Of a stretch of 43,804 nucleotides of DNA, positions 34,321 to 42,703 are shown in pieces; within the stretch, counting starts at the first letter, position 1; the number at the start of each line of letters is the position of its first letter. Under the pieces are notes generated by a model. That model had not been told where the DNA came from. It searched no databases and worked only from the letters and a program-made list of their open reading frames with translations. The position numbers were made by a program, and so were the translations under genes. This DNA is from Bacteroidota bacterium (GTDB taxonomy: Bacteria > Bacteroidota > Bacteroidia > Flavobacteriales_E > Vicingaceae), in assembly GCA_016183805.1 (NCBI GenBank), contig JACPDX010000049.1:1-43804 (forward strand), read 5' to 3'.

Positions 34321-34381
34321 TCTCGCAGATTTCGCTGATGTACGCAGAAACTATTTGCGAGAATTAGCGAAATCTGCGAGA
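34321..34381. repeat. 61-nt hairpin repeat, copy 2
   Basis: Same 15-bp arms as 30747-30807 (34321-34335 and 34367-34381) and a 31-nt centre differing at six positions. It lies 7 nt after the rseP stop. The 34382-34493 remainder of the gap is AT-rich with only a weak promoter candidate. Confidence 0.95.
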
Positions 34382-34493
34382 ACTAATTTAACATCATTCG
34401 TATTAACCCTCCAATGTTCAAAACACTTTTTTGAACTTATTTGTTGAGCTATTATAATGAATAGTTTTACTTGTAAGAACTAAAAATACGAAC

Positions 34494-35294
34494 ATGCGAA
34501 ATTTATTCTTCCTTTTATTAATTACCCTTTCATTCAACGTTTTTTCACAAGAAACTACTGCCGGAGAAGTTTCCAATAACAACAATTCCAACAAGGGTAG
34601 TGTTTTAATAATTCCTTTTGAACCAAAACTGTATATTTCGGATATTGACAATCAAATAGCCGTAAAAAATGAAATGAATTTTCAGGACATTAAAGCAAAA
34701 TTCAGAGCGGCTTTAGATCAAAACATTTTTATCACCTTAAAAAATTATTTTACACCTCTTTCGTTTTACACCTTAAACGAAGAAGAAGCAAGAACAGAAC
34801 TGTCGTACATCTATAATTCTATCGGATATAAATACGAAGTATTGGAAGTTGAAGCAGAAGAGGAAACAAAAGGGAAAAAATTTGCAAACAAATTTAAAAA
34901 GAAAGAAAACAACGACGAATATGTTGAAGCAAGTGTTCAAAACGGACAAGTAGTAAGCCAGGTTGATAACAGAGAAAAGTACATGAAAACAGTACTTTCT
35001 AACGACCAACTCCTAACGAATTTAAACAAAAAATACCAAGCTGAATATTATATTTTTATTAATGAACTGGATATAAAAAGAGGTGGAGATGCACAATATA
35101 CCAACAATACTAAAGCTCAAGACCGATCGATAAAAGTTCATTACACTATTTTTAACAATAAAGAAGAAGTGAGTTCGGGAGCTATTATTACTACGTTTGA
35201 TGAAAATGAAAACGACATCAATAAAATTATAAAATCGCAATTTGGTATAATTGCAGAGAAAATAGTAAGTAAAATAATTCCCATCGAAAAATAA
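34494..35294 (+). CDS. Exported protein of unknown function
   Basis: 266 residues with a signal peptide (about 1-19, ending SLSFNVFSQ-type). No known domain recognised. The mature part is charged and mixed alpha/beta: IIPFEPKLYISDIDNQIA near the start, a Lys/Glu-rich stretch around 120-140 (KFANKFKKKEN), and YYIFINELDIKRGG later. The mix of buried strands and IIPF suggests a soluble periplasmic domain. It is followed 15 nt later by the polysaccharide deacetylase gene, probably in the same transcript. Confidence 0.75.
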   Translation: MRNLFFLLLITLSFNVFSQETTAGEVSNNNNSNKGSVLIIPFEPKLYISDIDNQIAVKNEMNFQDIKAKFRAALDQNIFITLKNYFTPLSFYTLNEEEARTELSYIYNSIGYKYEVLEVEAEEETKGKKFANKFKKKENNDEYVEASVQNGQVVSQVDNREKYMKTVLSNDQLLTNLNKKYQAEYYIFINELDIKRGGDAQYTNNTKAQDRSIKVHYTIFNNKEEVSSGAIITTFDENENDINKIIKSQFGIIAEKIVSKIIPIEK

Positions 35295-35309
35295 ATCGGT
35301 AAATAGGTT

Positions 35310-35921
35310 ATGTACGTAGTAAAAACGCCTAAGATTTTAAAAAAAACCTATCCGAAATGTATTTGGGATATACCATCAGTTGAAAAAAACATTTATTTAA
35401 CTTTTGATGACGGCCCAACTCCAAAAGTAACTGATTGGGTATTGGATGAATTGACTAAATATAAAGCAAAAGCTACTTTTTTTTGTATCGGAAAAAATGC
35501 GGTTGAAAATCCAGAATTATTTGCTAGAATTACAGACGAAAAACACACGATTGGCAATCACACTTTTTCTCATTCAAATGGCTGGAAAACTAAAGAATAT
35601 ACCTATCTAAAAGATGTGATTAAATGCCAACAAGTAGTAAAAACTAAACTTTTTAGACCACCCTACGGGAAATTAACAAGGGTGCAAACGAATTCGATAC
35701 ATAAAAAATTTAAAATCGTGATGTGGGATGTGTTGAGTGCCGACTTTGATACCACTATTACTCCTGAAAAATGTTTACAAAATGTACTTAAAAATACATC
35801 TAAAGGCTCAATAGTAGTTTTTCACGATAGTAAAAAAGCAGAAAAAAATCTAAAATTTGTTTTGCCAAAAATGCTAAAACATTTTTCAGAATTGGGGTTT
35901 GAGTTTAAAGCAATAAATTGA
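35310..35921 (+). CDS. Polysaccharide deacetylase (NodB/CE4)
   Basis: 203 residues covering one NodB domain. Motif 1 is TFDDGP (D33 base, D34 zinc), motif 2 is GNHTFSH (H84 and H88 zinc ligands), motif 3 is RPPYG (116-120) and a late FHDS (171-174) supplies a further His. All catalytic residues are present. It removes N- or O-acetyl groups from peptidoglycan or an exopolysaccharide. No signal peptide is evident, which is common for short CE4 members in this phylum. Its stop is 2 nt from that of the converging purN gene. Confidence 0.93.
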   Translation: MYVVKTPKILKKTYPKCIWDIPSVEKNIYLTFDDGPTPKVTDWVLDELTKYKAKATFFCIGKNAVENPELFARITDEKHTIGNHTFSHSNGWKTKEYTYLKDVIKCQQVVKTKLFRPPYGKLTRVQTNSIHKKFKIVMWDVLSADFDTTITPEKCLQNVLKNTSKGSIVVFHDSKKAEKNLKFVLPKMLKHFSELGFEFKAIN

Positions 35922-35923
35922 AG

Positions 35924-36478
35924 TTAAACCAGTAATTTTTCAATCACTTTAGGAAAATGTTCATATTCTAATACATGAATTTTTTTAGCTAAATCTTCAG
36001 GTTTATCAGTTAGTAAAATGTTACATTTTGCTTGAAAAATAATTTTCCCCTCATCGTAGTTTTCATTTACCAAATGAATGGTAATACCCGATTCTTTTTC
36101 ATGATTGGCAATCACTGATTGGTGTACTTTATCACCAAACATTCCTTTTCCGCCATATTTTGGTAATAAAGCAGGGTGAATATTGATGATTTTATGTAAG
36201 TTTTCGGGTATTTTTAGCAAAAAACCAGCCAAAACAATCAAATTTATGTCGTTTTGAAGCAAATATTGTAAAATTTCATCAGTTTTTGAAAATTGCTCTT
36301 TATTAAAAACAAGCGATTTTATGCCCAACTTTTTAGCTCTTTCTAACACAAAAGCATTCGGGTTATTGGTAAGAATCAGTGATATGTTTACCTCGCTGTT
36401 CTCCTTAAAATAGTTGTAAATATTTTCAGCATTAGAACCACTACCTGAAGCAAATATGGCTATTCTTTTTATCGACAT
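35924..36478 (-). CDS. purN: Phosphoribosylglycinamide formyltransferase
   Basis: 184 residues. It has GSGSN (12-16) that binds the phosphate, VLAGFLLKIP, the catalytic NIHPALLPKYGG (Asn and His) and ENYDEGKI carrying the catalytic Asp. It transfers a formyl group from 10-formyltetrahydrofolate to GAR, step 3 of purine synthesis. The G-M-F-G-D-K-V-H loop also fits. Divergent from the flavoprotein gene with a 38-nt gap. Confidence 0.95.
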   Translation of the reverse strand: MSIKRIAIFASGSGSNAENIYNYFKENSEVNISLILTNNPNAFVLERAKKLGIKSLVFNKEQFSKTDEILQYLLQNDINLIVLAGFLLKIPENLHKIINIHPALLPKYGGKGMFGDKVHQSVIANHEKESGITIHLVNENYDEGKIIFQAKCNILLTDKPEDLAKKIHVLEYEHFPKVIEKLLV

Positions 36479-36502
36479 TAATTATTAATTTTCCTTAAAA
36501 TT

Positions 36503-36510
36503 CAAAAGTA
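36503..36510 (-). promoter_or_regulatory. Candidate -7 box for purN (TACTTTTG)
   Basis: The minus strand reads TACTTTTG, 24 nt before the purN ATG. No good -33 is seen. It nearly touches the start of the divergent gene at 36517. Confidence 0.4.
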
Positions 36511-36516
36511 ACCAAT

Positions 36517-37179
36517 ATGCAAGATAAATTTATACCATATCATAAAAAAGAGCTTAGTAACAACGAACAATTGCGTAAAAGTGAAGAATTCTATTTGTGG
36601 TTAAACGAACGACGATCGGTAAGAGATTTTTCAGATAAACCTGTTGACATCAAGGTAATTGAAAATTGTATAAATGCAGCATCAACAGCTCCTTCGGGTG
36701 CAAACAAGCAACCTTGGACTTTTTGTGTGGTGTCAAACCCGGAAACAAAACGACAAATTAGAGAGGCTGCAGAAAAGGAAGAATACGAAAGTTATACTAA
36801 CCGAATGAGTGAAAGGTGGTTGAAAGATTTAGAACAGTTCGAAACCAATTGGGAAAAACCCTTTTTGGAAATAGCTCCATACCTGATTATTGTTTTTAAA
36901 CGGGTATATGAGATTGAAAAGGGTGAAAAAATAAACAATTATTACGTTAACGAATCGGTTGGTTTGGCAACAGGAGTTTTGTTAACTGCCATACATCAAG
37001 CAGGTTTAGTTGCCTTAACTCACACTCCTAGTCCAATGAATTTTTTAACAAAAGTGTTAAATAGGCCCGAAAATGAACGCCCTTTCTTGCTAATTCCTGT
37101 CGGATTTCCTTCAGATAATGCCAAAGTTCCCAATATCCATCGTAAAAAACTCAATGAAGTAATGATTAAGTACGAATAA
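36517..37179 (+). CDS. Nitroreductase-family flavoprotein, iodotyrosine-deiodinase type
   Basis: 220 residues. RRSVRDF (32-38) and TAPSGANKQPW (57-67) are the FMN-binding marks of the family. Unlike ordinary nitroreductases, it keeps the active-site lid residues that bind the amino-acid part of halotyrosines in mammalian deiodinase: E89, Y93 and K114, with the same spacings (4 and 21) as Glu157, Tyr161 and Lys182 of the human enzyme. NYYVNESVGLATG and LLIPVGFPSDNAKVP also follow that enzyme. It should reductively dehalogenate iodo- or bromotyrosine with FMN; the electron donor is unknown. Related bacterial enzymes have been described in Bacteroidota. Confidence 0.88.
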   Translation: MQDKFIPYHKKELSNNEQLRKSEEFYLWLNERRSVRDFSDKPVDIKVIENCINAASTAPSGANKQPWTFCVVSNPETKRQIREAAEKEEYESYTNRMSERWLKDLEQFETNWEKPFLEIAPYLIIVFKRVYEIEKGEKINNYYVNESVGLATGVLLTAIHQAGLVALTHTPSPMNFLTKVLNRPENERPFLLIPVGFPSDNAKVPNIHRKKLNEVMIKYE

Positions 37180-37190
37180 TCGTAAAAATA

Positions 37191-37222
37191 TTTGATTATA
37201 TTGATAGAAATAATTTTCTTTG
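37191..37222 (+). promoter_or_regulatory. Promoter of acpP
   Basis: TTTG (37191-37194), a 20-nt spacer and TTTCTTTG (37215-37222). The -33 is exact and the -7 has one mismatch to TAnnTTTG. The ATG is 41 nt further on, after an A-rich leader favourable for translation in this phylum. Confidence 0.6.
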
Positions 37223-37263
37223 CAGACTGAAAAATTAAAAACAAACCATTAAAACAAAATAAC

Positions 37264-37500
37264 ATGTCAGATATTAAAGGAAGAGTAGTATCAATTATTG
37301 TTGACAAATTAGGTGTTGACGAAAAAGAAGTAACAGCTGAAGCAAGTTTCACAAACGATTTAGGAGCCGATTCTCTTGATACTGTAGAATTAATCATGGA
37401 ATTCGAAAAAGAATTTAATATTGCAATTCCAGACGATCAGGCAGAAAAAATTGCAACTGTTGGAGATGCTGTTAAATACATCGAAAGCAACGCAAAGTAA
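37264..37500 (+). CDS. acpP: Acyl carrier protein
   Basis: 78 residues, acidic four-helix protein. The phosphopantetheine attachment site is S37 in [10 protein letters not shown]. It carries growing acyl chains in type II fatty-acid synthesis. Next to fabF, 83 nt downstream, and rnc: a standard bacterial order. Confidence 0.98.
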   Translation: MSDIKGRVVSIIVDKLGVDEKEVTAEASFTNDLGADSLDTVELIMEFEKEFNIAIPDDQAEKIATVGDAVKYIESNAK

Positions 37501-37583
37501 AAATCTTTACAATTTAATTGAAATTGCTTTGGATAAAATTCAAAGCTTTTTCTGTTTATATTCACATTGTTAATTGCTCTTAA

Positions 37584-38837
37584 ATGGAATTAAAAAGGGT
37601 TGTAGTTACAGGTATAGGTGCCATTACTCCGTTAGGAAAAACATTTCCTGAAACATGGGAAAATCTTAAAAAAGGTGTTAGCGGATGTGCGAACATCACA
37701 CGATTTGATGCTTCAAAATTTAAAACGCAATTTGCTTGCGAAGTAAAAGACTATAATGTTGAAGATTATTTTGACAGAAAAGAAGGTCGTAAAATTGATC
37801 CTTATACACAATTTGCATTAATCGCCGCAAAAGAAGCCGTTAAAGATGCCAGCCTTGATGTTTCAGCCTTAAATCTAGATAGAATCGGTGTTATTTGGGG
37901 TTCAGGTATTGGTGGATTAAAAACTTTTCAAGATGAAGTAACCGGTTTTGCATTAGGTGACGGGACACCTCGTTTCAATCCATTTTTTATTCCAAAAATG
38001 ATTGCAGATATAGCTTCAGGAATGATTTCTATGGAATTTGGATTTAGAGGTCCGAACTTTACTACTGTTGCTGCGTGTGCTTCTTCAACCAATGCATTAA
38101 TTGATGCGTTTAACTACATTAGATTAGGCAAAGCCGATGTTTTTGTTTCGGGTGGTTCTGAAGCATCAATTGCTGAAGCAGGAATGGGTGGTTTCAACGC
38201 CATGCACGCACTTTCAACAAGAAACGATTCTCCGGAAACAGCTTCTCGTCCGTTTGATAAAGATAGAGATGGCTTTATTATGGGTGAAGGTGGAGTTTCT
38301 ATTATTTTAGAAGAATACGAACACGCCATAAAAAGAGGTGCTAAAATTTATGCCGAAGTAGTTGGTGGAGGAATGTCAGCTGATGCTCATCACATAACAG
38401 CTCCACACCCTGAAGGTTTAGGAGCAAAAAACGTAATGATAGCTGCTTTAGACGATGCAGGTTTAAAACCGGAAGATATTGATTACATCAATGTTCATGG
38501 AACTTCTACTCCACTTGGCGACATTGCAGAATCTCAAGCTATTTTAAGCGTTTTTGGTGATCATGCTTTTAACTTGAACATCAGTTCAACAAAATCAATG
38601 ACTGGTCATTTACTTGGTGCTGCAGGAGCAATGGAAGCAATGGCAACATTAATGGCTGTTAAAGAAGATATTGTTCCTCCAACCATCAATCATTTTACTG
38701 ACGACGAAGCTTTTGACCCGCGCTTGAACTTTACATTCAACAAAGCTCAAAAACGTGAAGTTAGAGCTGCTTTAAGTAATACCTTTGGTTTTGGTGGTCA
38801 TAATGCTTCTGTTATCTTTAAGAAATATAAAGCATAA
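37584..38837 (+). CDS. fabF: Beta-ketoacyl-ACP synthase II
   Basis: 417 residues, full length. The catalytic triad is C165 (VAACASSTN), H305 (NVHGTSTP) and H342 (MTGHLLGAAG), with K337 in SSTKSM. It condenses malonyl-ACP with acyl-ACP to extend fatty acids. It follows acpP closely and probably shares its promoter. Confidence 0.97.
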   Translation: MELKRVVVTGIGAITPLGKTFPETWENLKKGVSGCANITRFDASKFKTQFACEVKDYNVEDYFDRKEGRKIDPYTQFALIAAKEAVKDASLDVSALNLDRIGVIWGSGIGGLKTFQDEVTGFALGDGTPRFNPFFIPKMIADIASGMISMEFGFRGPNFTTVAACASSTNALIDAFNYIRLGKADVFVSGGSEASIAEAGMGGFNAMHALSTRNDSPETASRPFDKDRDGFIMGEGGVSIILEEYEHAIKRGAKIYAEVVGGGMSADAHHITAPHPEGLGAKNVMIAALDDAGLKPEDIDYINVHGTSTPLGDIAESQAILSVFGDHAFNLNISSTKSMTGHLLGAAGAMEAMATLMAVKEDIVPPTINHFTDDEAFDPRLNFTFNKAQKREVRAALSNTFGFGGHNASVIFKKYKA

Positions 38838-38840
38838 TTA

Positions 38841-38858
38841 GTCCGTCAACTGACCGAC
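38841..38858. repeat. Imperfect 18-nt palindrome between fabF and rnc
   Basis: GTCCGTCAACTGACCGAC: arms GTC-GTCA and TGAC-GAC pair with few mismatches. It makes up most of the 30-nt gap and is GC-rich. Same style as the palindrome at rsmA. Confidence 0.5.
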
Positions 38859-38867
38859 GAAGAAATA

Positions 38868-39560
38868 ATGGTATTACGACTTTTTAAAAAAAAATCCGAA
38901 TATGCGTTCAAACTTGAACGCATATTAGGTTTTAAACCTGACCGTCTTTCGCTGTATGAACAAGCATTTACTCATAAATCGATGCTTCTAAACACCAATA
39001 AACCAGCTTACGAAAGCAACGAACGATTAGAGTTTTTGGGAGATGTTATTCTTGGTGCAGTAGTTTCAGTATATATTTTTAAAAAATTTCCTTTTAAAGA
39101 TGAAGGCTTTTTAACACAACTTCGCTCGAAATTGGTCAGTCGACATTTTTTAAACAATTTGGCTTATAAAATTGGTATCGACACTTTTATTCAATCAAAT
39201 TTGGATAGAGAATCGAAAACCGTAATGGGTGATGCTTTAGAAGCATTAATAGGTGCTATTTATTTAGACAAAGGTTACAAAAAAACAGAAACTTTTATTT
39301 TAAAACAATTATTTGAAGCCCATGTGGTAGTTGAAGATGTGTTGGGAAAAGAAACTGATTTTAAAAGCAGAACCATTGAATGGGTTCAAAAAGGCAAACA
39401 TAAAATGGAATTTGAAACCGAAGAACTTGGAGAGGTGAATAAAAAATTTTATAAAACCAAGTTGTTTATTGATAATCAATTGGTTGGTATTGGCGAAGCT
39501 GCCAATAAAAAAACCTCAGAACAAATTGCATGTGAACAGTTTGTGAGTGAAAAAGTGTAG
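38868..39560 (+). CDS. rnc: Ribonuclease III
   Basis: 230 residues. The RNase III signature NERLEFLGDVILGAVVS (about 46-62) and the second acidic motif GDALEALIGAIYLD supply the metal-binding Glu/Asp residues. The double-stranded RNA-binding domain fills about 160-230 (TIEWVQKGKH ... ANKKTSEQIACEQ). It processes rRNA precursors and cuts double-stranded RNA. It ends the acpP-fabF-rnc run. Confidence 0.95.
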   Translation: MVLRLFKKKSEYAFKLERILGFKPDRLSLYEQAFTHKSMLLNTNKPAYESNERLEFLGDVILGAVVSVYIFKKFPFKDEGFLTQLRSKLVSRHFLNNLAYKIGIDTFIQSNLDRESKTVMGDALEALIGAIYLDKGYKKTETFILKQLFEAHVVVEDVLGKETDFKSRTIEWVQKGKHKMEFETEELGEVNKKFYKTKLFIDNQLVGIGEAANKKTSEQIACEQFVSEKV

Positions 39561-39566
39561 TTTTAT

Positions 39567-39611
39567 CAGTTCACAGTCTTCCAACTTCGGTCTTCCAACT
39601 TCCAACTTTTT
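39567..39611. repeat. Short tandem word repeat (CTTCCAACTTC) between rnc and plsC
   Basis: The word CTTCCAACTT occurs twice, plus a third partial TTCCAACTT, in the convergent gap. No stem-loop terminator is visible. Confidence 0.6.
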
Positions 39612-39615
39612 GTCT

Positions 39616-40365
39616 TTAGTTGCGATGATGTTTTTCTAATTCTTCACTAATAATGTCAAAAACTTTGTCGCGCAAAAGCACCAAATCTGCTTCAGTTAAT
39701 CCAATGGTTGGAATAGGCTCATGAATAATAGCTTTTGCCATTCCAGGACCGGCTTTTCCTGAAAACATTCCTTTCATTTCTAATCTTCTATAATTACTAA
39801 TAAAAGTGATGGGAAGAATAGGTAATTGCTTTTCGATAGCCAATTTAAAAGCTCCGTTTTTAAAACTTCCCATTTTCGGGCAGCTTCTTGGTATTGTACC
39901 CTCGGGAAACAAAACCACACTATGTCCTTTATCCAGCTCTAATGAACACCTGTCCATTGCACGTTTACCCGAAGAATTACTTTTACGGTCAACAGGGATG
40001 TTCATTTTTTTAAAAAAAATATTAAATAACGGAATGTTTGCCAACTCCATTTTTCCCATAAAAACAAAATACTGAGTAAAGGTTTGATATAAAATTACAA
40101 TATCAAGATAAGAAGAATGGTTAGGCGTAATTACATACGCCTGCCCCTTTTTAATGTAATGTTTATTTTTCACAGACGTAAAAATTCCTGATAAATACAT
40201 GAGCAAACCTGTATGAAAACGCAACAAATGAAATCCTTTATTAAAATGCTTTTCAGTCAATAAAAATATAGCGTATAAAGGATAAAGGATAATCAACAAG
40301 ATCAAAAACCATGTGAAAACATAAATTTTCCAAAGTCCTCCAAATATTTCTCTTGTTTTTTTCAT
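39616..40365 (-). CDS. plsC: 1-acyl-sn-glycerol-3-phosphate acyltransferase (PlsC family)
   Basis: 249 residues with a membrane helix at about 12-37. The acyltransferase motif NHSSYLD gives H83 and D88, and FPEGTIPRS (153-161) binds the phosphate. It acylates lysophosphatidate to phosphatidate at the inner membrane. Substrate assignment follows the family; some Bacteroidota paralogues act on other lipids. Convergent with rnc. Confidence 0.9.
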   Translation of the reverse strand: MKKTREIFGGLWKIYVFTWFLILLIILYPLYAIFLLTEKHFNKGFHLLRFHTGLLMYLSGIFTSVKNKHYIKKGQAYVITPNHSSYLDIVILYQTFTQYFVFMGKMELANIPLFNIFFKKMNIPVDRKSNSSGKRAMDRCSLELDKGHSVVLFPEGTIPRSCPKMGSFKNGAFKLAIEKQLPILPITFISNYRRLEMKGMFSGKAGPGMAKAIIHEPIPTIGLTEADLVLLRDKVFDIISEELEKHHRN

Positions 40366-40379
40366 GATTTTTATAGTGG

Positions 40380-40387
40380 CAAAGGTA
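40380..40387 (-). promoter_or_regulatory. Candidate -7 box for plsC (TACCTTTG)
   Basis: The minus strand reads TACCTTTG, an exact TAnnTTTG match, 14 nt before the plsC ATG. A TTTG lies 24 nt further upstream, slightly too far for the consensus. Confidence 0.45.
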
Positions 40388-40422
40388 TAAAAAAGAGGTT
40401 ATAATTTATGTCAAATAGTTTA

Positions 40423-40512
40423 GACACTAATTTCACTAATTAAACTCAAAAAATTCGTGTAATTCGTGTTATAAAGGTCTAGTTGTTGAATTAATTTCGT
40501 GTAATTCGTGTC
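40423..40512. repeat. Imperfect inverted repeat with TTCGTGTAATTCGTGT words
   Basis: GACACTAATTTCACTAATT (40423-40441) pairs imperfectly with AATTTCGTGTAATTCGTGTC (40493-40512). A second copy of the word AATTCGTGTAATTCGTGT lies in between (40452-40469). It fills the gap between plsC and trpS, directly upstream of the trpS promoter. Confidence 0.75.
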
Positions 40513-40520
40513 AAAAAAAT

Positions 40521-40528
40521 TACTTTTG
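40521..40528 (+). promoter_or_regulatory. -7 box of trpS (TACTTTTG), nearly leaderless
   Basis: An exact TAnnTTTG match with only CTAC between it and the trpS ATG. The start point should fall at or beside the A of ATG. It follows directly after the inverted repeat. Confidence 0.5.
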
Positions 40529-40532
40529 CTAC

Positions 40533-41501
40533 ATGGCACGAATATTAACAGGAGTACAAAGTACAGGAACTCCACACTTAGGAAATTTATTGGGAGCAAT
40601 TTTGCCTGCAATAGAAATGGCAAACAACCCGAAAAATGAAGCATTCTTGTTTATTGCAGACATGCATTCGTTAACCCAAATTAAAGACGCTAAAACGTTA
40701 CGTGAAAACACCAACAATACGGCCGCAGTTTGGTTGGCTTGTGGATTGAATCCGGCTACTACAGTTTTTTACCGCCAGTCGGATGTAGCAGAAGTAACGG
40801 AACTTTCGTGGTATTTGAGTTGTTTTTACCCTTACCAACGATTAACGTTAGCTCATTCGTTTAAAGATAAATCTGATCGGTTAGAAGATGTAAATGCTGG
40901 TTTGTTTTCATACCCTATGTTGATGGCAGCTGATATTTTGTTGTATGATGCTGAATTTGTACCTGTAGGAAAAGACCAGTTGCAACATTTGGAAATGGCT
41001 CGTGATGTTGCCAATCGGTTTAACCATCAAATGGGAGAAACACTGGTTCCACCTGAAGCTATAATACAAAAAGATACCATGTTAGTTCCCGGTACCGATG
41101 GTGATAAAATGAGCAAATCAAAAAACAACACCATCAATATTTTTTTATCGGATAAAGAATTGAAGAAGCAAATTATGAGCATACAAACCGATAGCACTCC
41201 TCTTGAAGCTCCTAAAAACCCTGATACGTGTAATGTTTTTAAATTATATAAGCTGGTTGCAACTTCCACTCAAACCGAAGAACTAAGAAAAAAATATTTA
41301 GCTGGAAATTTTGGTTACGGACATGCAAAGCAAGCTTTATTTGAATTGATTGGCGAACGTTTTGTTAAAGAGCGTGAAAAATTTAACTATTACACCCAAA
41401 ACTTACCCGAACTGGAAAAAGAACTTCAACTTGGAGCTGAAAAAGCTCGAAAAGTAGCTCAACCAGTTTTACAACGAGTGAGAGCAAAATTGGGGTATTA
41501 A
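40533..41501 (+). CDS. trpS: Tryptophanyl-tRNA synthetase
   Basis: 322 residues, class I synthetase of usual bacterial length. The HIGH-type motif is HLGN (15-18, in TGTPHLGNLLGA) and the KMSKS motif is at 192-196. GLNPATTVFYRQSD and DILLYDAEFVPVGKDQLQH form the tryptophan and ATP pocket. It charges tRNA-Trp. Single gene with its own promoter and a strong terminator. Confidence 0.97.
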   Translation: MARILTGVQSTGTPHLGNLLGAILPAIEMANNPKNEAFLFIADMHSLTQIKDAKTLRENTNNTAAVWLACGLNPATTVFYRQSDVAEVTELSWYLSCFYPYQRLTLAHSFKDKSDRLEDVNAGLFSYPMLMAADILLYDAEFVPVGKDQLQHLEMARDVANRFNHQMGETLVPPEAIIQKDTMLVPGTDGDKMSKSKNNTINIFLSDKELKKQIMSIQTDSTPLEAPKNPDTCNVFKLYKLVATSTQTEELRKKYLAGNFGYGHAKQALFELIGERFVKEREKFNYYTQNLPELEKELQLGAEKARKVAQPVLQRVRAKLGY

Positions 41502-41521
41502 TTGATTGAATCAACTATTTA

Positions 41522-41554
41522 AAAGCAAATCTTCTTAAAGAAGATTTGCTTTTA
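41522..41554. terminator. Bidirectional terminator between trpS and asd
   Basis: AAAAGCAAATCTTC (41522-41535) pairs perfectly with GAAGATTTGCTTTT (41541-41554) around a 5-nt loop. A T-rich run follows on the plus strand, and an A tract serves the minus strand. Confidence 0.9.
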
Positions 41555-41562
41555 TTTTTTTT

Positions 41563-42552
41563 CTAAACCAATTTGTTTTTTACCAAGTACTCGGCAATTT
41601 GAACTGCGTTGGTAGCAGCTCCTTTACGTAAGTTATCGGCAACAATCCATAAATTTAATGTGTTTGGGTTCGATTCATCTCTACGAATACGACCGACAAA
41701 AACGTCGTCTTTATCAGCAGCATAAATAGGCATTGGATAAGTATTAGTATCTGGATTATCTTGCAAAGTTACACCAGGTGTCTCATGTAAAATTTTACGA
41801 ATATCAGCCAAATCAAAATCATTTTCGAATTCAATATTCACCGTTTCTGAATGGCCTCCAACCACTGGAACACGAACAGCCGTAGCAGTTATTCTTAAAC
41901 TGTCGTCGCCCATAATTTTTTTAGGCTCGTTAACCAATTTCATTTCTTCTTTGGTATAACCATTTTCGGTAAACACATCGCACTGTGGCAAACAGTTTTT
42001 ATCGATTGGATAAGGGTAAGCCATTTCTCCTTTAATGCCTGCTTGTTCGTTCTTCAATTGCTCAACTGCTTTTACGCCAGTCCCTGTAATGGATTGATAG
42101 GTAGAAACAATCACTCGTTTTATTTTATATTTTTTGTGCAAGGGGTTCAAAACCATCACCATTTGAATAGTTGAGCAATTTGGATTTGCAATAATTTTAT
42201 CGGCAGTAGTTAATACATGAGCATTAATTTCAGGAACTACCAACTTGTTGTTTGGGTTCATTCGCCATGCCGATGAATTGTCGATTACAGTTGTTCCTGC
42301 TTCAGCAAATTTTGGAGCCCATTCTAACGAAGTTCCACCTCCGGCAGAAAAAATAGCGATTTCGGGCTTTAGTTCAACTGCTGTTTGCATACCAACAATT
42401 TTGTAATTTTTCCCTTGATAGGTTACTTCCTTACCAATCGATTTTTCTGAGGCAACAGGAATTAATTCCGTTATCGGAAAATTTCGTTCGGCCAATACTT
42501 TTAGCATTACATTTCCAACCATTCCGGTAGCACCTACAACTGCAACTTTCAT
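41563..42552 (-). CDS. asd: Aspartate-semialdehyde dehydrogenase
   Basis: 329 residues. It has NADP-binding GATGMVGNVM (7-16), the catalytic C126 in ANPNCSTIQ and substrate-binding GGHSETV with H234. It reduces aspartyl phosphate to the semialdehyde, leading to lysine, diaminopimelate, threonine and methionine. Convergent with trpS, sharing the terminator. Confidence 0.97.
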   Translation of the reverse strand: MKVAVVGATGMVGNVMLKVLAERNFPITELIPVASEKSIGKEVTYQGKNYKIVGMQTAVELKPEIAIFSAGGGTSLEWAPKFAEAGTTVIDNSSAWRMNPNNKLVVPEINAHVLTTADKIIANPNCSTIQMVMVLNPLHKKYKIKRVIVSTYQSITGTGVKAVEQLKNEQAGIKGEMAYPYPIDKNCLPQCDVFTENGYTKEEMKLVNEPKKIMGDDSLRITATAVRVPVVGGHSETVNIEFENDFDLADIRKILHETPGVTLQDNPDTNTYPMPIYAADKDDVFVGRIRRDESNPNTLNLWIVADNLRKGAATNAVQIAEYLVKNKLV

Positions 42553-42577
42553 ATCTAAATTGAATTTAAATTTTCAG

Positions 42578-42585
42578 CAAAAGTA
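42578..42585 (-). promoter_or_regulatory. Candidate -7 box for asd (TACTTTTG)
   Basis: The minus strand reads TACTTTTG, 25 nt before the asd ATG. A TTTG lies 17 nt further upstream, slightly closer than the ideal 19-21. Confidence 0.45.
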
Positions 42586-42703
42586 AACTAAAAATCAGCC
42601 ATCAAAATAAAATTTTACTCAAATAGATGCTGTTTTTACTTTTTTAACGTCATTCCGTGCTTGAAACAGAATCTTTAACTTATTACACAAATGCTAAAAC
42701 AAC

